A DNA stretch of 37,608 nt from positions 1 to 37,608 of the forward strand of contig CAISYI010000178.1 in assembly GCA_903889595.1 (NCBI GenBank), written 5' to 3'. The notes under the pieces are model-generated. The model saw only the letters and a list, made by a program, of their open reading frames with translations. It did no database searches and was not told where the DNA came from. This document shows positions 11,652 to 20,466 of this stretch, in pieces (the stretch's first letter is position 1; each line of letters begins with the position of its first letter). Made by a program: the position numbers and the translations under genes. The stretch is from an uncultured beta proteobacterium. Lineage in GTDB: Bacteria > Pseudomonadota > Gammaproteobacteria > Burkholderiales > Burkholderiaceae.

Positions 11652-13118
11652 TTATGCTTTTAAGGTTTGTTCCAAAACATGCAGCTCATGATTTAGCTGG
11701 CTATCTAAAGATCGTAACTCAATTATCCGCCTAACGGCATGTAAAACAGTAGTATGATCTCGACCACCAAAAAGCTCCCCTATTTCCGGTAGACTTTTCT
11801 GAGTTAGTTCTTTAGCAATATACATTGCTATTTGCCGTGGTTTTGCAATATTTGCTGGTCTTTTTTTCGAGTACATATCTGCAACTTTGATTCCATAAAA
11901 ATCTGCGACGGCTTTTTGAATATTTTCAACCGAAATTTGCCTATTTTGTATTGATAATAAGTCCTTTAAAGCCTCTTTAGCTACATCAATAGTTACTTCT
12001 TTACCATGAAATCTTACGTAAGCAAGAATTTTACGTAAAGCCCCTTCTAACTCACGAATATTGGATCGTAAGTGTTTTGCAATGAAAAAAGCAACATCTT
12101 CAGACATTGGAACAAATTCAGCTTGAGCCTTCTTCATTAAGATAGCAACACGCATTTCAAGTTCTGGTGGTTCAATAGCAACGGTGAGGCCGGAATCAAA
12201 TCTTGATATCAGCCGATCATCAATGCCGTCAATTTCTTTTGGGTAAGTGTCAGACGTAATAATTACTTGAGATTTATTAGAAGTTAATGCTTCGAATGCG
12301 TAAAAAAACTCTTCTTGCGTCCGATTTTTTCCACTAAAAAATTGAATATCATCAATTAGTAACAAGTCTAAAGAGTGGTAATAAGACTTAAATTTCTCAA
12401 AAGCTTTCTGTTGATATGCCCTTACAACATCTGATACGTATTGTTCGGCATGTATGTATCGTATTTTGGCATTCGGTTTTTGCTTTAAAAGATAATTTCC
12501 AACTGCCTGAATTAAGTGTGTTTTACCTAAACCAACCCCCCCATATAAAAACATAGGGTTATATGAGGTACCTGGATTATTTGCAACTTGGATTGCAGCC
12601 GCTCTAGCTAATTGATTAGCTTTACCATTAACAAATGTATCAAAAGTTAATATAGGATTTAGTTTCGAAAAGTCTTCAACATTAATTTTAAATTTTATGC
12701 TCTCGATACCATCAATATCATCATCAGAATCACTAATTAAAACCTCAGATTCAGGATTTTTATTAATAAAATTACTAGGTTGAGAGTCATCAGCTTCTTT
12801 AATTGAACAAGCCTGAGAGTCAACAATAAATTTAATTAGAGTTCCGGATGGAAAAAAGTCTTTAGCTATATCATTGATTTTATTAGTAAACTGGTTTTTA
12901 ATCCAATCCAACTTAAATTGATTTGGCACCGCAATTACAAAACTGTTAGTTGTAGTGTCCAGGCCTATCGGCGCAAGAGGTTTAATCCAAGTCCTAAACT
13001 GAGAACTGGGCATCTCCTTTTCCATACTCAGGACAAAGGTATTCCAAAATCTTACAGACACTGATTCAACGTCTAACGTTGCATCAGAATCAAGATTGTT
13101 GCCTAAGTTGTTAATCAT
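11652..13118 (-). CDS. dnaA: Chromosomal replication initiator DnaA
   Basis: The 488-residue initiator has four recognisable parts. An N-terminal DnaB/DiaA-contacting domain comes first, with FRTWIKPL. Then comes a variable acidic linker (about 105-145, rich in S, D and E). The AAA+ domain follows, with Walker A GGVGLGKT (193-200) and Walker [10 protein letters not shown] (252-260). Last is the C-terminal helix-turn-helix with the DnaA signature [15 protein letters not shown] (451-465), which reads DnaA boxes. It opens oriC when bound to ATP. It diverges from rpmH across a spacer with DnaA boxes, consistent with autoregulation and an adjacent origin. The linker is the only part unlike well-known homologues. 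Confidence 0.98.
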   Translation of the reverse strand: MINNLGNNLDSDATLDVESVSVRFWNTFVLSMEKEMPSSQFRTWIKPLAPIGLDTTTNSFVIAVPNQFKLDWIKNQFTNKINDIAKDFFPSGTLIKFIVDSQACSIKEADDSQPSNFINKNPESEVLISDSDDDIDGIESIKFKINVEDFSKLNPILTFDTFVNGKANQLARAAAIQVANNPGTSYNPMFLYGGVGLGKTHLIQAVGNYLLKQKPNAKIRYIHAEQYVSDVVRAYQQKAFEKFKSYYHSLDLLLIDDIQFFSGKNRTQEEFFYAFEALTSNKSQVIITSDTYPKEIDGIDDRLISRFDSGLTVAIEPPELEMRVAILMKKAQAEFVPMSEDVAFFIAKHLRSNIRELEGALRKILAYVRFHGKEVTIDVAKEALKDLLSIQNRQISVENIQKAVADFYGIKVADMYSKKRPANIAKPRQIAMYIAKELTQKSLPEIGELFGGRDHTTVLHAVRRIIELRSLDSQLNHELHVLEQTLKA

Positions 13119-13372
13119 AGATGTAATAAATAGAACATTAAGAGTTTTAGATTGTATCGAATTTTAATACTTATCAACAACCTTAAATCCTGTGTAAAAC
13201 CTGTGGATAACTTGTTAACAACATGCATAAGCAGATAAAAATCAATGACTTAGCTTGAATTATCGAAAATAAAATAATTAAATAGAGGAATTAAATAAAT
13301 TCTAAATTGACAGATGGCTCAAAGTAATGGAAAATAGTCGGTTATCTAGTATTTTAACTGTGGTGAAATCAA
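13119..13372. other. Probable oriC / dnaA-rpmH divergent regulatory region
   Basis: The spacer between divergent dnaA and rpmH has DnaA boxes TTATCAACA at 13171-13179 and TGTGGATAA (complementary strand) at 13202-13210. A nearly pure A/T run follows at about 13255-13305, a plausible unwinding element. Gene orientation flips here: all genes to the left are minus and most to the right are plus, as expected for leading-strand genes leaving an origin. The neighbouring dnaN-dnaA spacer has more boxes, so the exact start point is not settled. Confidence 0.65.
13307..13335 (+). promoter_or_regulatory. Probable rpmH promoter
   Basis: A perfect -35 TTGACA (13307-13312) is followed after 17 nt by GAAAAT (13330-13335), matching four of six -10 positions. 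It lies about 40 nt before the rpmH ATG. The position fits the strong promoter expected for ribosomal protein L34. Confidence 0.5.
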
Positions 13373-13507
13373 ATGAAACGTACATATCAACCTTCCGTAA
13401 CACGCCGTAAACGTACCCATGGCTTTCTTGTTCGCATGAAAACTAAAGGCGGACGTAAGGTATTAAACAATCGCCGTGCAAAAGGCCGTAAACGTTTAGC
13501 TGTTTAA
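13373..13507 (+). CDS. rpmH: 50S ribosomal protein L34
   Basis: This 44-codon gene translates to [18 protein letters not shown], then [13 protein letters not shown], and ends KGRKRLAV. That is the complete, highly basic L34 of the large ribosomal subunit. It opens the conserved rpmH-rnpA-yidD-yidC-mnmE block and diverges from dnaA. The rnpA ATG follows 48 nt later, so the two are probably co-transcribed. Confidence 0.97.
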   Translation: MKRTYQPSVTRRKRTHGFLVRMKTKGGRKVLNNRRAKGRKRLAV

Positions 13508-13555
13508 ATTTTACAGTTAAGTTGTTGCGGGAAAGTGTAAGACCCTTCTCCGCGT

Positions 13556-13915
13556 ATGCATAAACACTCAAAACCTCACAAGCTATTACTTCCCAAAGAA
13601 ATAGCTGACACTCTTAAGATGCCTGGTCCAAAAACCTCGCATCTTTCTTTTCACATCAAAGAGTCTATTAATCAAGAATATTCTAGGCTTGGTTTAGCTA
13701 TTCCAAAAAAAAAGGCAAAGCGAGCAATTGATAGAAATAGAATTAAAAGATTAGTTCGAGAAAATTTCAGAAAAGCGTCAATCTTACCGCGGTCCGATGT
13801 GGTCGTAAAACTAAACCGAGCTGTTGGAATGCAGACTAGAGGTCGATTAAGAGAGAAAGAAAGAGTTTCTATTAGGAAACAAATACAACTCCATCTTACT
13901 AATAACCTTGAATAA
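13556..13915 (+). CDS. rnpA: Ribonuclease P protein component
   Basis: The 119-residue basic protein carries the RNase P protein signature RNRIKRLVRE (60-69) and the upstream RLGLAIPKKKAKRAIDR, which contact the RNA subunit and the tRNA 5' leader. With RnpB RNA it matures tRNA 5' ends. Its position between rpmH and yidD is near universal. Its last 8 nt overlap the yidD start. Confidence 0.95.
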   Translation: MHKHSKPHKLLLPKEIADTLKMPGPKTSHLSFHIKESINQEYSRLGLAIPKKKAKRAIDRNRIKRLVRENFRKASILPRSDVVVKLNRAVGMQTRGRLREKERVSIRKQIQLHLTNNLE

Positions 13916-14129
13916 ATTTATTTATTTTCTGATTTATATCTATCAGTTAACAATTAGACCTTTTCTAGGAAGCCGTTGTCGTTTTCATCCGAGTTGTTCA
14001 GATTATTTAAAAGAAGCCGTAAAACAGCACGGCTCTTCTTATGGAACATATTTAGGAATTAAAAGACTTTGTCGATGTGCACCTTGGAGTCTTGGTGGTT
14101 ATGATCCGGTGCCAGACAAAAAAGATTAA
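13908..14129 (+). CDS. yidD: Membrane protein insertion efficiency factor YidD
   Basis: This 73-residue protein shows the YidD motif CRFHPSCSDYLKEAV (with C34 and C39 by count from the start) and LCRCAPWSLGGYDPVP. The N-terminal IYFLIYIYQLTIRPFLG is an amphipathic membrane-associated helix. YidD helps YidC insert proteins into the inner membrane. The start is TTG at 13908, inside the end of rnpA; no ATG fits, so translation is probably coupled to rnpA. yidC follows after about 60 nt. Confidence 0.93.
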   Translation: MNKFIYFLIYIYQLTIRPFLGSRCRFHPSCSDYLKEAVKQHGSSYGTYLGIKRLCRCAPWSLGGYDPVPDKKD

Positions 14130-14191
14130 GTTATAAATTTATAATCAAGCACTACAATCTATCAACACATTAATTTTGTAAAGTAATCAAA

Positions 14192-15886
14192 ATGGAAATT
14201 AAAAAAACCTTACTCTGGGTAGTATTTTCTGTCTCAGGCATTATGCTATTCAATAACTGGCAAATTGCTCACGGAAATAAGCCTTTACCTTTTCTTGCGC
14301 CACCGCCGCAAGTTACTGAAAGCACTAGTCAAGGTACAGTTAAGGATGGATCAGGAGCTGCACAATTACCAAACACTGCGGGTTTAAGCCAAAAGCAAGA
14401 ATTGGTTCCGAGTGAATCGGCAAAGTTCTCTGCAGATCAAGGTGTAATCTCCACTGCTCGATTGGAAAACGAAGTTCTAGACTTAGAAATAAGTGCAAAA
14501 GGTGGAACGATTATCAAATCAGCCCTTAAAAAGCACCTAGATAAAGGTGATAAAGGCGATCCTGTAATTTTGATGGAAAATAAAAATGGTCATATTTACA
14601 TCGCTAGAAATGGACTAATATCCCAAGGCTTGGATGTACCAAATCATAATGATATTTTTACCCAGAAACTAAGTGCTGATGGTCAAACACTCGTTCAGGT
14701 TGCTGAGAAAAATGGTGTACTTTATGAAAAAACATACACGCTTAAACCAAATAGCTATGTTTTAGAGGTAAAACACACTGTAACCAATAAAAATTCAAAT
14801 GCAATTTCTTCAACGATTTACTCTGAGCTAGTCAGAGATGGAACAAGTATTGACGAAAGCCAGTTTTATAGTACTTTTACTGGACCAGCAATTTTTACTG
14901 ATAAAGAAAAATTCAAGGAAGTTTCTTTTACTGACATTGAAAACAAGAAGGTAGTTGCCCCTGCACCCTTAGGGAGTGATGAACCGGGTTGGGTTGCAAT
15001 GGTCCAGCATTATTTTGCTAGCGCATGGATTCCAGAGTTAAATACAAAACGTGAATTTTACTTTGATAAATTAGATAAAAACTTATACCGAGTAGGAATG
15101 ACCTCGTCCTTAGATATGATTGCTGCAGGGGGCACTCAAATTCAAACGGCTAAATTATTTATGGGTCCAGACGATGAAACAATTTTGAGACCGATTTCCC
15201 CTGGTTTTGAATTAATTAAAGACTATGGTCGACTGACTATCATCGCAAAGCCAATATTTTGGTTTTTGACACAGATTCATAGTGTAGTCGGAAACTGGGG
15301 TTGGGCAATCATTATCTTAACGGTATTGATTAAGTTGGCATTCTTTCCTCTATCAGCTGCAAGTTACAAGTCAATGGCGCGCATGAAAGAAGTTCAGCCA
15401 CGACTTGTTCAAATGAAAGAGCAATATAAAGGGGACCCACAGCGTCTAAACAAAGAAATGATGGAAATGTACAAAAAGGAAAAAATAAATCCTTTAGGTG
15501 GTTGTTTACCGGTAGTTATACAGATTCCAGTATTTATTTCTTTATATTGGGTGTTATTGTTGAGTGTTGAAATGAGGGGCGCCCCTTGGACTTTATGGAT
15601 TCATGATTTATCTGCGCCAGATACTTCTTTGAGCAGCTTGGTTGGTTTGAGTATTCCAATTGGTATTTTGCCGATTTTGATGGCTATTTCCATGTTTGTA
15701 CAAACCAAATTAAATCCAGCGCCACCAGATCCAGTACAAGCAAAAGTTATGCTATTTATGCCTTTAGCATTTTCTTTGATGTTCTTCTTTTTCCCATCAG
15801 GCTTAGTACTGTATTACATTGTGAATAATTTATTATCAATTGCACAACAATGGCAAATCAATCGGCTTTATAGCGTAAAAAAATAA
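14192..15886 (+). CDS. yidC: Membrane protein insertase YidC
   Basis: The product has 564 residues, the usual length of a Gram-negative YidC. An N-terminal signal-anchor (about 5-22) precedes a large periplasmic domain. The conserved insertase core begins near WGWAIIILTVLIKLAFFPLS, continues with the cytoplasmic hairpin (MKEVQPRLVQMKEQYKGD) and GGCLPVVIQIPVFISLYWVL, and ends with the last membrane helices before a short basic tail. It inserts and folds inner-membrane proteins, alone or with SecYEG. It lies between yidD and mnmE as expected. Confidence 0.96.
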   Translation: MEIKKTLLWVVFSVSGIMLFNNWQIAHGNKPLPFLAPPPQVTESTSQGTVKDGSGAAQLPNTAGLSQKQELVPSESAKFSADQGVISTARLENEVLDLEISAKGGTIIKSALKKHLDKGDKGDPVILMENKNGHIYIARNGLISQGLDVPNHNDIFTQKLSADGQTLVQVAEKNGVLYEKTYTLKPNSYVLEVKHTVTNKNSNAISSTIYSELVRDGTSIDESQFYSTFTGPAIFTDKEKFKEVSFTDIENKKVVAPAPLGSDEPGWVAMVQHYFASAWIPELNTKREFYFDKLDKNLYRVGMTSSLDMIAAGGTQIQTAKLFMGPDDETILRPISPGFELIKDYGRLTIIAKPIFWFLTQIHSVVGNWGWAIIILTVLIKLAFFPLSAASYKSMARMKEVQPRLVQMKEQYKGDPQRLNKEMMEMYKKEKINPLGGCLPVVIQIPVFISLYWVLLLSVEMRGAPWTLWIHDLSAPDTSLSSLVGLSIPIGILPILMAISMFVQTKLNPAPPDPVQAKVMLFMPLAFSLMFFFFPSGLVLYYIVNNLLSIAQQWQINRLYSVKK

Positions 15887-15901
15887 GCGCAAATAACTTC
15901 G

Positions 15902-17272
15902 ATGGGCTTTATTTCTGAACCGATTGTTGCCGTTGCAACTGCAACAGGTCTTGGTGGTATAGGCATTGTGAGAGTATCTGGTAAAGATCTCTCACAACTC
16001 ATACGAGACTTGTTTGGAAAAAAGCTTGACCCGAGAAAAGCCGAACTTGTCAAAGTCCAAGACCATCAAGAGCAAGTGATTGATAGTGGCATTGCTCTAT
16101 TTTTCCCCAGTCCCAACTCCTTTACTGGAGAAGATGTTCTCGAATTTCAAGGCCATGGTGGAACAGTTGTTTTAAATCTGGTGTTACAAAGAATCTTGGC
16201 TGTTGGTCAAAGACTTCAAATGAGGGTTGCAAGACCTGGCGAATTTAGTGAAAGAGCTTTTCTAAATAATAAAATCGATTTAGCCCAAGCAGAAGCAATT
16301 GCTGACCTCATTGAAGCATCTACAGAGGTAGCCGTTAAAAGTGCAAACAGGACTCTATCCGGTGAGTTCTCAAGCGCAATCAATGAAGTTGTTCAAAAAG
16401 TAACTCATTTAAGAATTTTAGTAGAAGCCACATTAGACTTTCCTGAAGAAGAAATTGATTTTTTAGAAAATGCAAAAGCTAAAGAACAGTGGCAAGCAAT
16501 CCAAATAGCTTTACAACATTTACTCCAAAAGACTAAGCAGGGCTCTATATTAAGAAATGGGGCATTAGTCGTTTTGGCAGGAGAGCCCAATGTTGGCAAA
16601 AGTTCACTTATTAATAAACTCGCAGGAAATGATGTCGCCATCGTGACACCAATAGCGGGCACAACACGTGACAGAATCAAAGAAACGATTCAAATTCAAG
16701 GGGTACCTATCCAAATTATTGATACTGCAGGTCTACGAGATACTTTGGATACTGTCGAAAAAATTGGTGTTGAAAGATCATGGGAAGCTATTAAGGAGTC
16801 AGATCTCATTATTCATGTAAAAGACGCTTCACAAAAAAACAAAGAAACTAGCTACGAATTACAACTCGAAATACAACAGCAAATCAACAACTCTAATAAA
16901 TCAATTCCGATCATCGAAGTATGGAACAAAATTGATCTATCTAACCAAAGTGAAAACTTAAGTGGTATTAAAATAAGCGCGAAATTAGGAACTGGGATTG
17001 AAGAGCTTAAAGCCGCAATATTGAAGGAACTTGGTTGGTCAAATCAAGTTGAAAATACCTATATTGCTAGAACCAGGCACATTGAGGCCATTAAGAAAGC
17101 ACAATTTCACTTAGAAGAGTCAGGTAAGTATTTGTCGAGAGGTAATAATGCATTGGAGCTATTCGCTGAAGAACTTCGTCTAACTCAAGAATATTTGGGT
17201 GAAATAACCGGAAAATTATTGGCAGATGACTTATTAGGAAAAATTTTTGGATCTTTTTGTATCGGAAAGTAA
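15902..17272 (+). CDS. mnmE: tRNA U34 modification GTPase MnmE (TrmE)
   Basis: This 456-residue protein has an N-terminal tetrahydrofolate-binding domain (start ISEPIVAVATATGLGGIGIVR without the leading MGF) and a central G domain with G1 GEPNVGKSS (227-235), G2 GTTRD (253-257), G3 DTAG (274-277) and G4 NKID (about 341). The C-terminal FCIGK holds the catalytic-type cysteine C453. With MnmG it adds the cmnm5/nm5 group to wobble uridine 34 of certain tRNAs. It follows yidC after 15 nt. An MnmC2-like gene about 3 kb downstream acts on the same modification. Confidence 0.96.
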   Translation: MGFISEPIVAVATATGLGGIGIVRVSGKDLSQLIRDLFGKKLDPRKAELVKVQDHQEQVIDSGIALFFPSPNSFTGEDVLEFQGHGGTVVLNLVLQRILAVGQRLQMRVARPGEFSERAFLNNKIDLAQAEAIADLIEASTEVAVKSANRTLSGEFSSAINEVVQKVTHLRILVEATLDFPEEEIDFLENAKAKEQWQAIQIALQHLLQKTKQGSILRNGALVVLAGEPNVGKSSLINKLAGNDVAIVTPIAGTTRDRIKETIQIQGVPIQIIDTAGLRDTLDTVEKIGVERSWEAIKESDLIIHVKDASQKNKETSYELQLEIQQQINNSNKSIPIIEVWNKIDLSNQSENLSGIKISAKLGTGIEELKAAILKELGWSNQVENTYIARTRHIEAIKKAQFHLEESGKYLSRGNNALELFAEELRLTQEYLGEITGKLLADDLLGKIFGSFCIGK

Positions 17273-17358
17273 TTCGAGTGTCCGTTGCACTGCAACATCA
17301 GTAACCCAGAAAAAATGAGAAAATATTAAAAAATTAATTAACTTCAAAGAAACAATCT

Positions 17359-19224
17359 ATGACTACTAACAACCAGCAGGAAAAGATTCATCTGAATGTA
17401 CCGGATTATATTCAGCATAATAAGCTCATTAATTGGGTTGATGAAATTGCAAAAATAACGCAACCAGATCAAATTTATTGGTGTGATGGCAGTGAAGCAG
17501 AATATGACCGCCTTTGCCAACAAATGGTTGATGCTGGAACAATGAAAAAATTAAACCCAGAAAAAAGAAAAAATTCTTACTGGGCATGTTCAGATCCAAC
17601 GGACGTTGCTCGAGTTGAAGATAGAACGTTTATTTGTTGGGAAAAGAAAGAACAAGCAGGACCTACAAATAATTGGATCGATCCAGTAGAAATGCGTTCA
17701 ACGATGAACGGTTTAATGACGGGTGCCATGAAAGGTAGAACAATGTATGTTGTGCCCTTCTCTATGGGGCCGCTAGGTTCTCCAATTGCACACATCGGTG
17801 TAGAGTTAACTGATAGCCCATTTGTTGTTGTAAACATGAGAATCATGACAAGAATGGGTAAAGCTGTGTTTGATGTTTTGGGTAATGAAGGTGAATTTGT
17901 ACCATGTGTTCACTCAGTAGGTAAGCCTTTAGCAGCTGGTGAAAAAGATGTGAAATGGCCTTGTAATGACACTAAATACATTGTGCACTATCCAGAGACA
18001 AGAGAGATCTGGTCATTTGGATCAGGCTATGGTGGTAATGCATTACTAGGAAAAAAATGTTTTGCTTTACGAATTGCATCCATTATGGGTCGCGATGAGG
18101 GTTGGCAAGCTGAACATATGTTGATTCTTGGAGTAACGACCCCAGAAGGAAAGAAACATCACGTAGCAGCAGCATTCCCATCCGCCTGCGGAAAAACGAA
18201 CTTTGCGATGTTGATTCCACCAGCCGGCTTTAATGGTTGGAAAGTGACAACGATTGGAGATGATATTGCTTGGATTAAACCAAGAATTGATCCAGTCACC
18301 GGTAAAACGAAACTTTATGCAATAAATCCAGAAGCCGGATTATTTGGGGTTGCACCAGGAACAAACTCTGTGACAAATCCTAACTGTATGGCTTCCCTTG
18401 ATAAAGATGTAATTTTCACTAACGTCGGATTAACGGACGATGGTGATGTATGGTGGGAAGGTATGACCAAAGAGGCTCCAGCCCATTTAATTGATTGGCA
18501 AGGCAATGACTGGACACCCGCTGATGGTGCTGCGGGCAAAAAAGCCGCGCATCCTAATGCTCGATTTACCGTTGCTGCAATTAATAATCCAGCATGTGAT
18601 GATGAGTGGAACAATCCAGAAGGCGTTCCAATTGATGCATTTATCTTTGGTGGTAGAAGATCTACAACGGTCCCATTAATAACTGAAGCGAGAAACTGGG
18701 TTGAGGGCGTTTACATGGCTGCTACCATGGGTTCTGAAACTACTGCTGCGGCAACTGGTAAGACGGGCGTTGTAAGAAGAGATCCTTTTGCAATGTTACC
18801 GTTCGCTGGTTACAACATGAGTGAATATTTCCAACATTGGTTAAATATCGGTGATAACTTAACGGCTACAAATGCTACTTTACCCAAGTTCTACTGTGTA
18901 AATTGGTTCAGAAAAGGTGACGATGGCAAGTTTGTATGGCCTGGTTATGGAGAAAATATGCGCGTGTTGGCTTGGATTATTGGCCGCATTGAAGGCAGCG
19001 CAAAAGCAAATGAGAATATTTTTGGCTACTCTCCTAGTTTCACAGACCTTAACTGGAATGGTGTTGACTTTACTGAAGCGCAGTTTAATCAAGTTATTTC
19101 AGTTGATAAGCAGTCTTGGCAAGAGGAACTCAAGTTACATGAAGAGTTGTTCGATCAACTTTCTTATAACTTACCTGAAATATTGAGAACGACAAAAGCA
19201 AAGTTAGAAGATTCTTTAAACTAA
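17359..19224 (+). CDS. pckG: Phosphoenolpyruvate carboxykinase (GTP)
   Basis: The 621-residue enzyme has the GTP-type PEPCK length and motifs: the P-loop-like kinase-1 PSACGKTN with the reactive C277 (274-281), the kinase-2 region [10 protein letters not shown], and [12 protein letters not shown]. It interconverts oxaloacetate plus GTP with PEP, CO2 and GDP. In bacteria growing on organic acids or amino acids it feeds gluconeogenesis. The GTP type differs from the ATP-type PckA of E. coli. It is probably transcribed alone: an 86-nt spacer separates it from mnmE, and a hairpin terminator follows. Confidence 0.96.
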   Translation: MTTNNQQEKIHLNVPDYIQHNKLINWVDEIAKITQPDQIYWCDGSEAEYDRLCQQMVDAGTMKKLNPEKRKNSYWACSDPTDVARVEDRTFICWEKKEQAGPTNNWIDPVEMRSTMNGLMTGAMKGRTMYVVPFSMGPLGSPIAHIGVELTDSPFVVVNMRIMTRMGKAVFDVLGNEGEFVPCVHSVGKPLAAGEKDVKWPCNDTKYIVHYPETREIWSFGSGYGGNALLGKKCFALRIASIMGRDEGWQAEHMLILGVTTPEGKKHHVAAAFPSACGKTNFAMLIPPAGFNGWKVTTIGDDIAWIKPRIDPVTGKTKLYAINPEAGLFGVAPGTNSVTNPNCMASLDKDVIFTNVGLTDDGDVWWEGMTKEAPAHLIDWQGNDWTPADGAAGKKAAHPNARFTVAAINNPACDDEWNNPEGVPIDAFIFGGRRSTTVPLITEARNWVEGVYMAATMGSETTAAATGKTGVVRRDPFAMLPFAGYNMSEYFQHWLNIGDNLTATNATLPKFYCVNWFRKGDDGKFVWPGYGENMRVLAWIIGRIEGSAKANENIFGYSPSFTDLNWNGVDFTEAQFNQVISVDKQSWQEELKLHEELFDQLSYNLPEILRTTKAKLEDSLN

Positions 19225-19228
19225 TTTT

Positions 19229-20398
19229 TTAATTATTGCCTAAAGAGCGGCACTCTTCACGAGTGCTGCTTTGTAATTTTTTATCTTGATCGACATATGT
19301 GCAATCGTCGATAAGAACATTTTTATCTTTGATAGCCCGATTTCTACCCTCTTGAAAGCGCGAGATCAACAAATCTTTTGCTTTTTTTCCACCAGAAAGA
19401 AGGCACTCTTTCATCAAAGCAGCATTTTCATCTACTACGATCAACAATAATTCAGCACACCTAGACTTTGCTTCGGCATTGACAGAGGCCATTGCTAATG
19501 GGCTTGGTTTAACTTTAAGGGCAGATACCCCACTTAAAGGATCAACTGCCGTACCAGCAATATTTACCTCAAAATGTAGGTGAGGTCCAGTGGATCTTCC
19601 TGTACTACCAACAGTTCCTAAAATTTCACCACGGTTAAGTCTTTGGTTTTGACTCACTAGAACTCGATCTAGATGACCATATTTTGAAGTTACGCCATTA
19701 GGGTGACTAATTTCAACATAGTTACCAAGGCCTGTTTTATCGTTATTAAGAACAACATTTATAACTAACCCTGGATCTGAGGCAACCACATAAGTCCCTT
19801 TCAAAGCTGCAAAATCAAGACCTTTATGAAACTCATCTTTAAGAGTAAAAGGATCTGGTCGAATGCCAAAACCACTAGAAAAAATATACTCGCCTAAAAG
19901 GGGAACGCCACTAGGAAGGTTTGTATTTTTATAAATTGCAAGGGTCATAGCACTTTTGATGGATGGAATACTATTTTCAAAAATATCCAAAATATTATCA
20001 ATTGCTTCAAAAGACGAATTAATTTCATAATCCTTATCTTTGAATTGAAGGGGTTCTATTGATGGATAGGATCCACCTTTACCTGGCTCTTTTGAGGGTG
20101 ATTTTGTTTTGGGTTGTGTTTGTGACTCAAGCTTCTGTTGTAGAACAGACAGGTCTTTAAATTGAGAAATTGCATCATTAATCTTAGACTGTATTTGTTC
20201 AAATCTAGCAATTAACTCAGGGCTAACAGGTTCTGCCTGATTTTCCGGAGGGGTAAATCCAACATGTAGACCTATATGGGACAAGTAAAAAAAAACGCAT
20301 GCAATCAAACCGACAATAGAAAATCCACCGAGTAGAAGGTGTTTTTTTCTTATGTGCAGATATAAATTGGATTGATCATCATTAATTGGATCAAGCAT
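19229..20398 (-). CDS. M23 family peptidoglycan metallopeptidase with Cys-containing C-terminal tail
   Basis: The product has 389 residues. A single membrane anchor (about 20-42) follows a short cytoplasmic N-terminus. A helical, possibly coiled-coil segment (60-95) and a Ser/Pro/Lys-rich linker come next, then a LytM/M23 domain with the zinc ligands H191 and D195 (HKGLD) and H273/H275 (PHLHFE), plus H242. It should cut peptide crosslinks in periplasmic peptidoglycan. After the domain comes a tail of about 90 residues with four cysteines (314, 332, 366, 383) that I do not recognise; they could form disulfides. It is convergent with pckG and divergent from the MnmC2-like gene. Confidence 0.85.
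   Translation of the reverse strand: MLDPINDDQSNLYLHIRKKHLLLGGFSIVGLIACVFFYLSHIGLHVGFTPPENQAEPVSPELIARFEQIQSKINDAISQFKDLSVLQQKLESQTQPKTKSPSKEPGKGGSYPSIEPLQFKDKDYEINSSFEAIDNILDIFENSIPSIKSAMTLAIYKNTNLPSGVPLLGEYIFSSGFGIRPDPFTLKDEFHKGLDFAALKGTYVVASDPGLVINVVLNNDKTGLGNYVEISHPNGVTSKYGHLDRVLVSQNQRLNRGEILGTVGSTGRSTGPHLHFEVNIAGTAVDPLSGVSALKVKPSPLAMASVNAEAKSRCAELLLIVVDENAALMKECLLSGGKKAKDLLISRFQEGRNRAIKDKNVLIDDCTYVDQDKKLQSSTREECRSLGNN
19247..19282 (+). terminator. Probable rho-independent terminator of pckG
   Basis: The sequence GCGGCACTC (19247-19255), loop TTCAC and GAGTGCTGC (19261-19269) form a 9-bp stem with one G-T pair. It is followed by TTTGTAATTTTTT. It starts 22 nt after the pckG stop and lies inside the last codons of the convergent M23 gene, so the same bases serve both. 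Confidence 0.55.
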
Positions 20399-20466
20399 TA
20401 TTCAGTCTTTATGAACTAAACTAAAATTATAAATCTTAAATCACAAAGTTATTTGAAAATCTAAAA

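Noticed and set aside
17284-17296. GTTGCACTGCAAC hairpin after mnmE as a terminator
   Set aside because: Only a 5-bp stem with a 3-base loop and no T tract follows.
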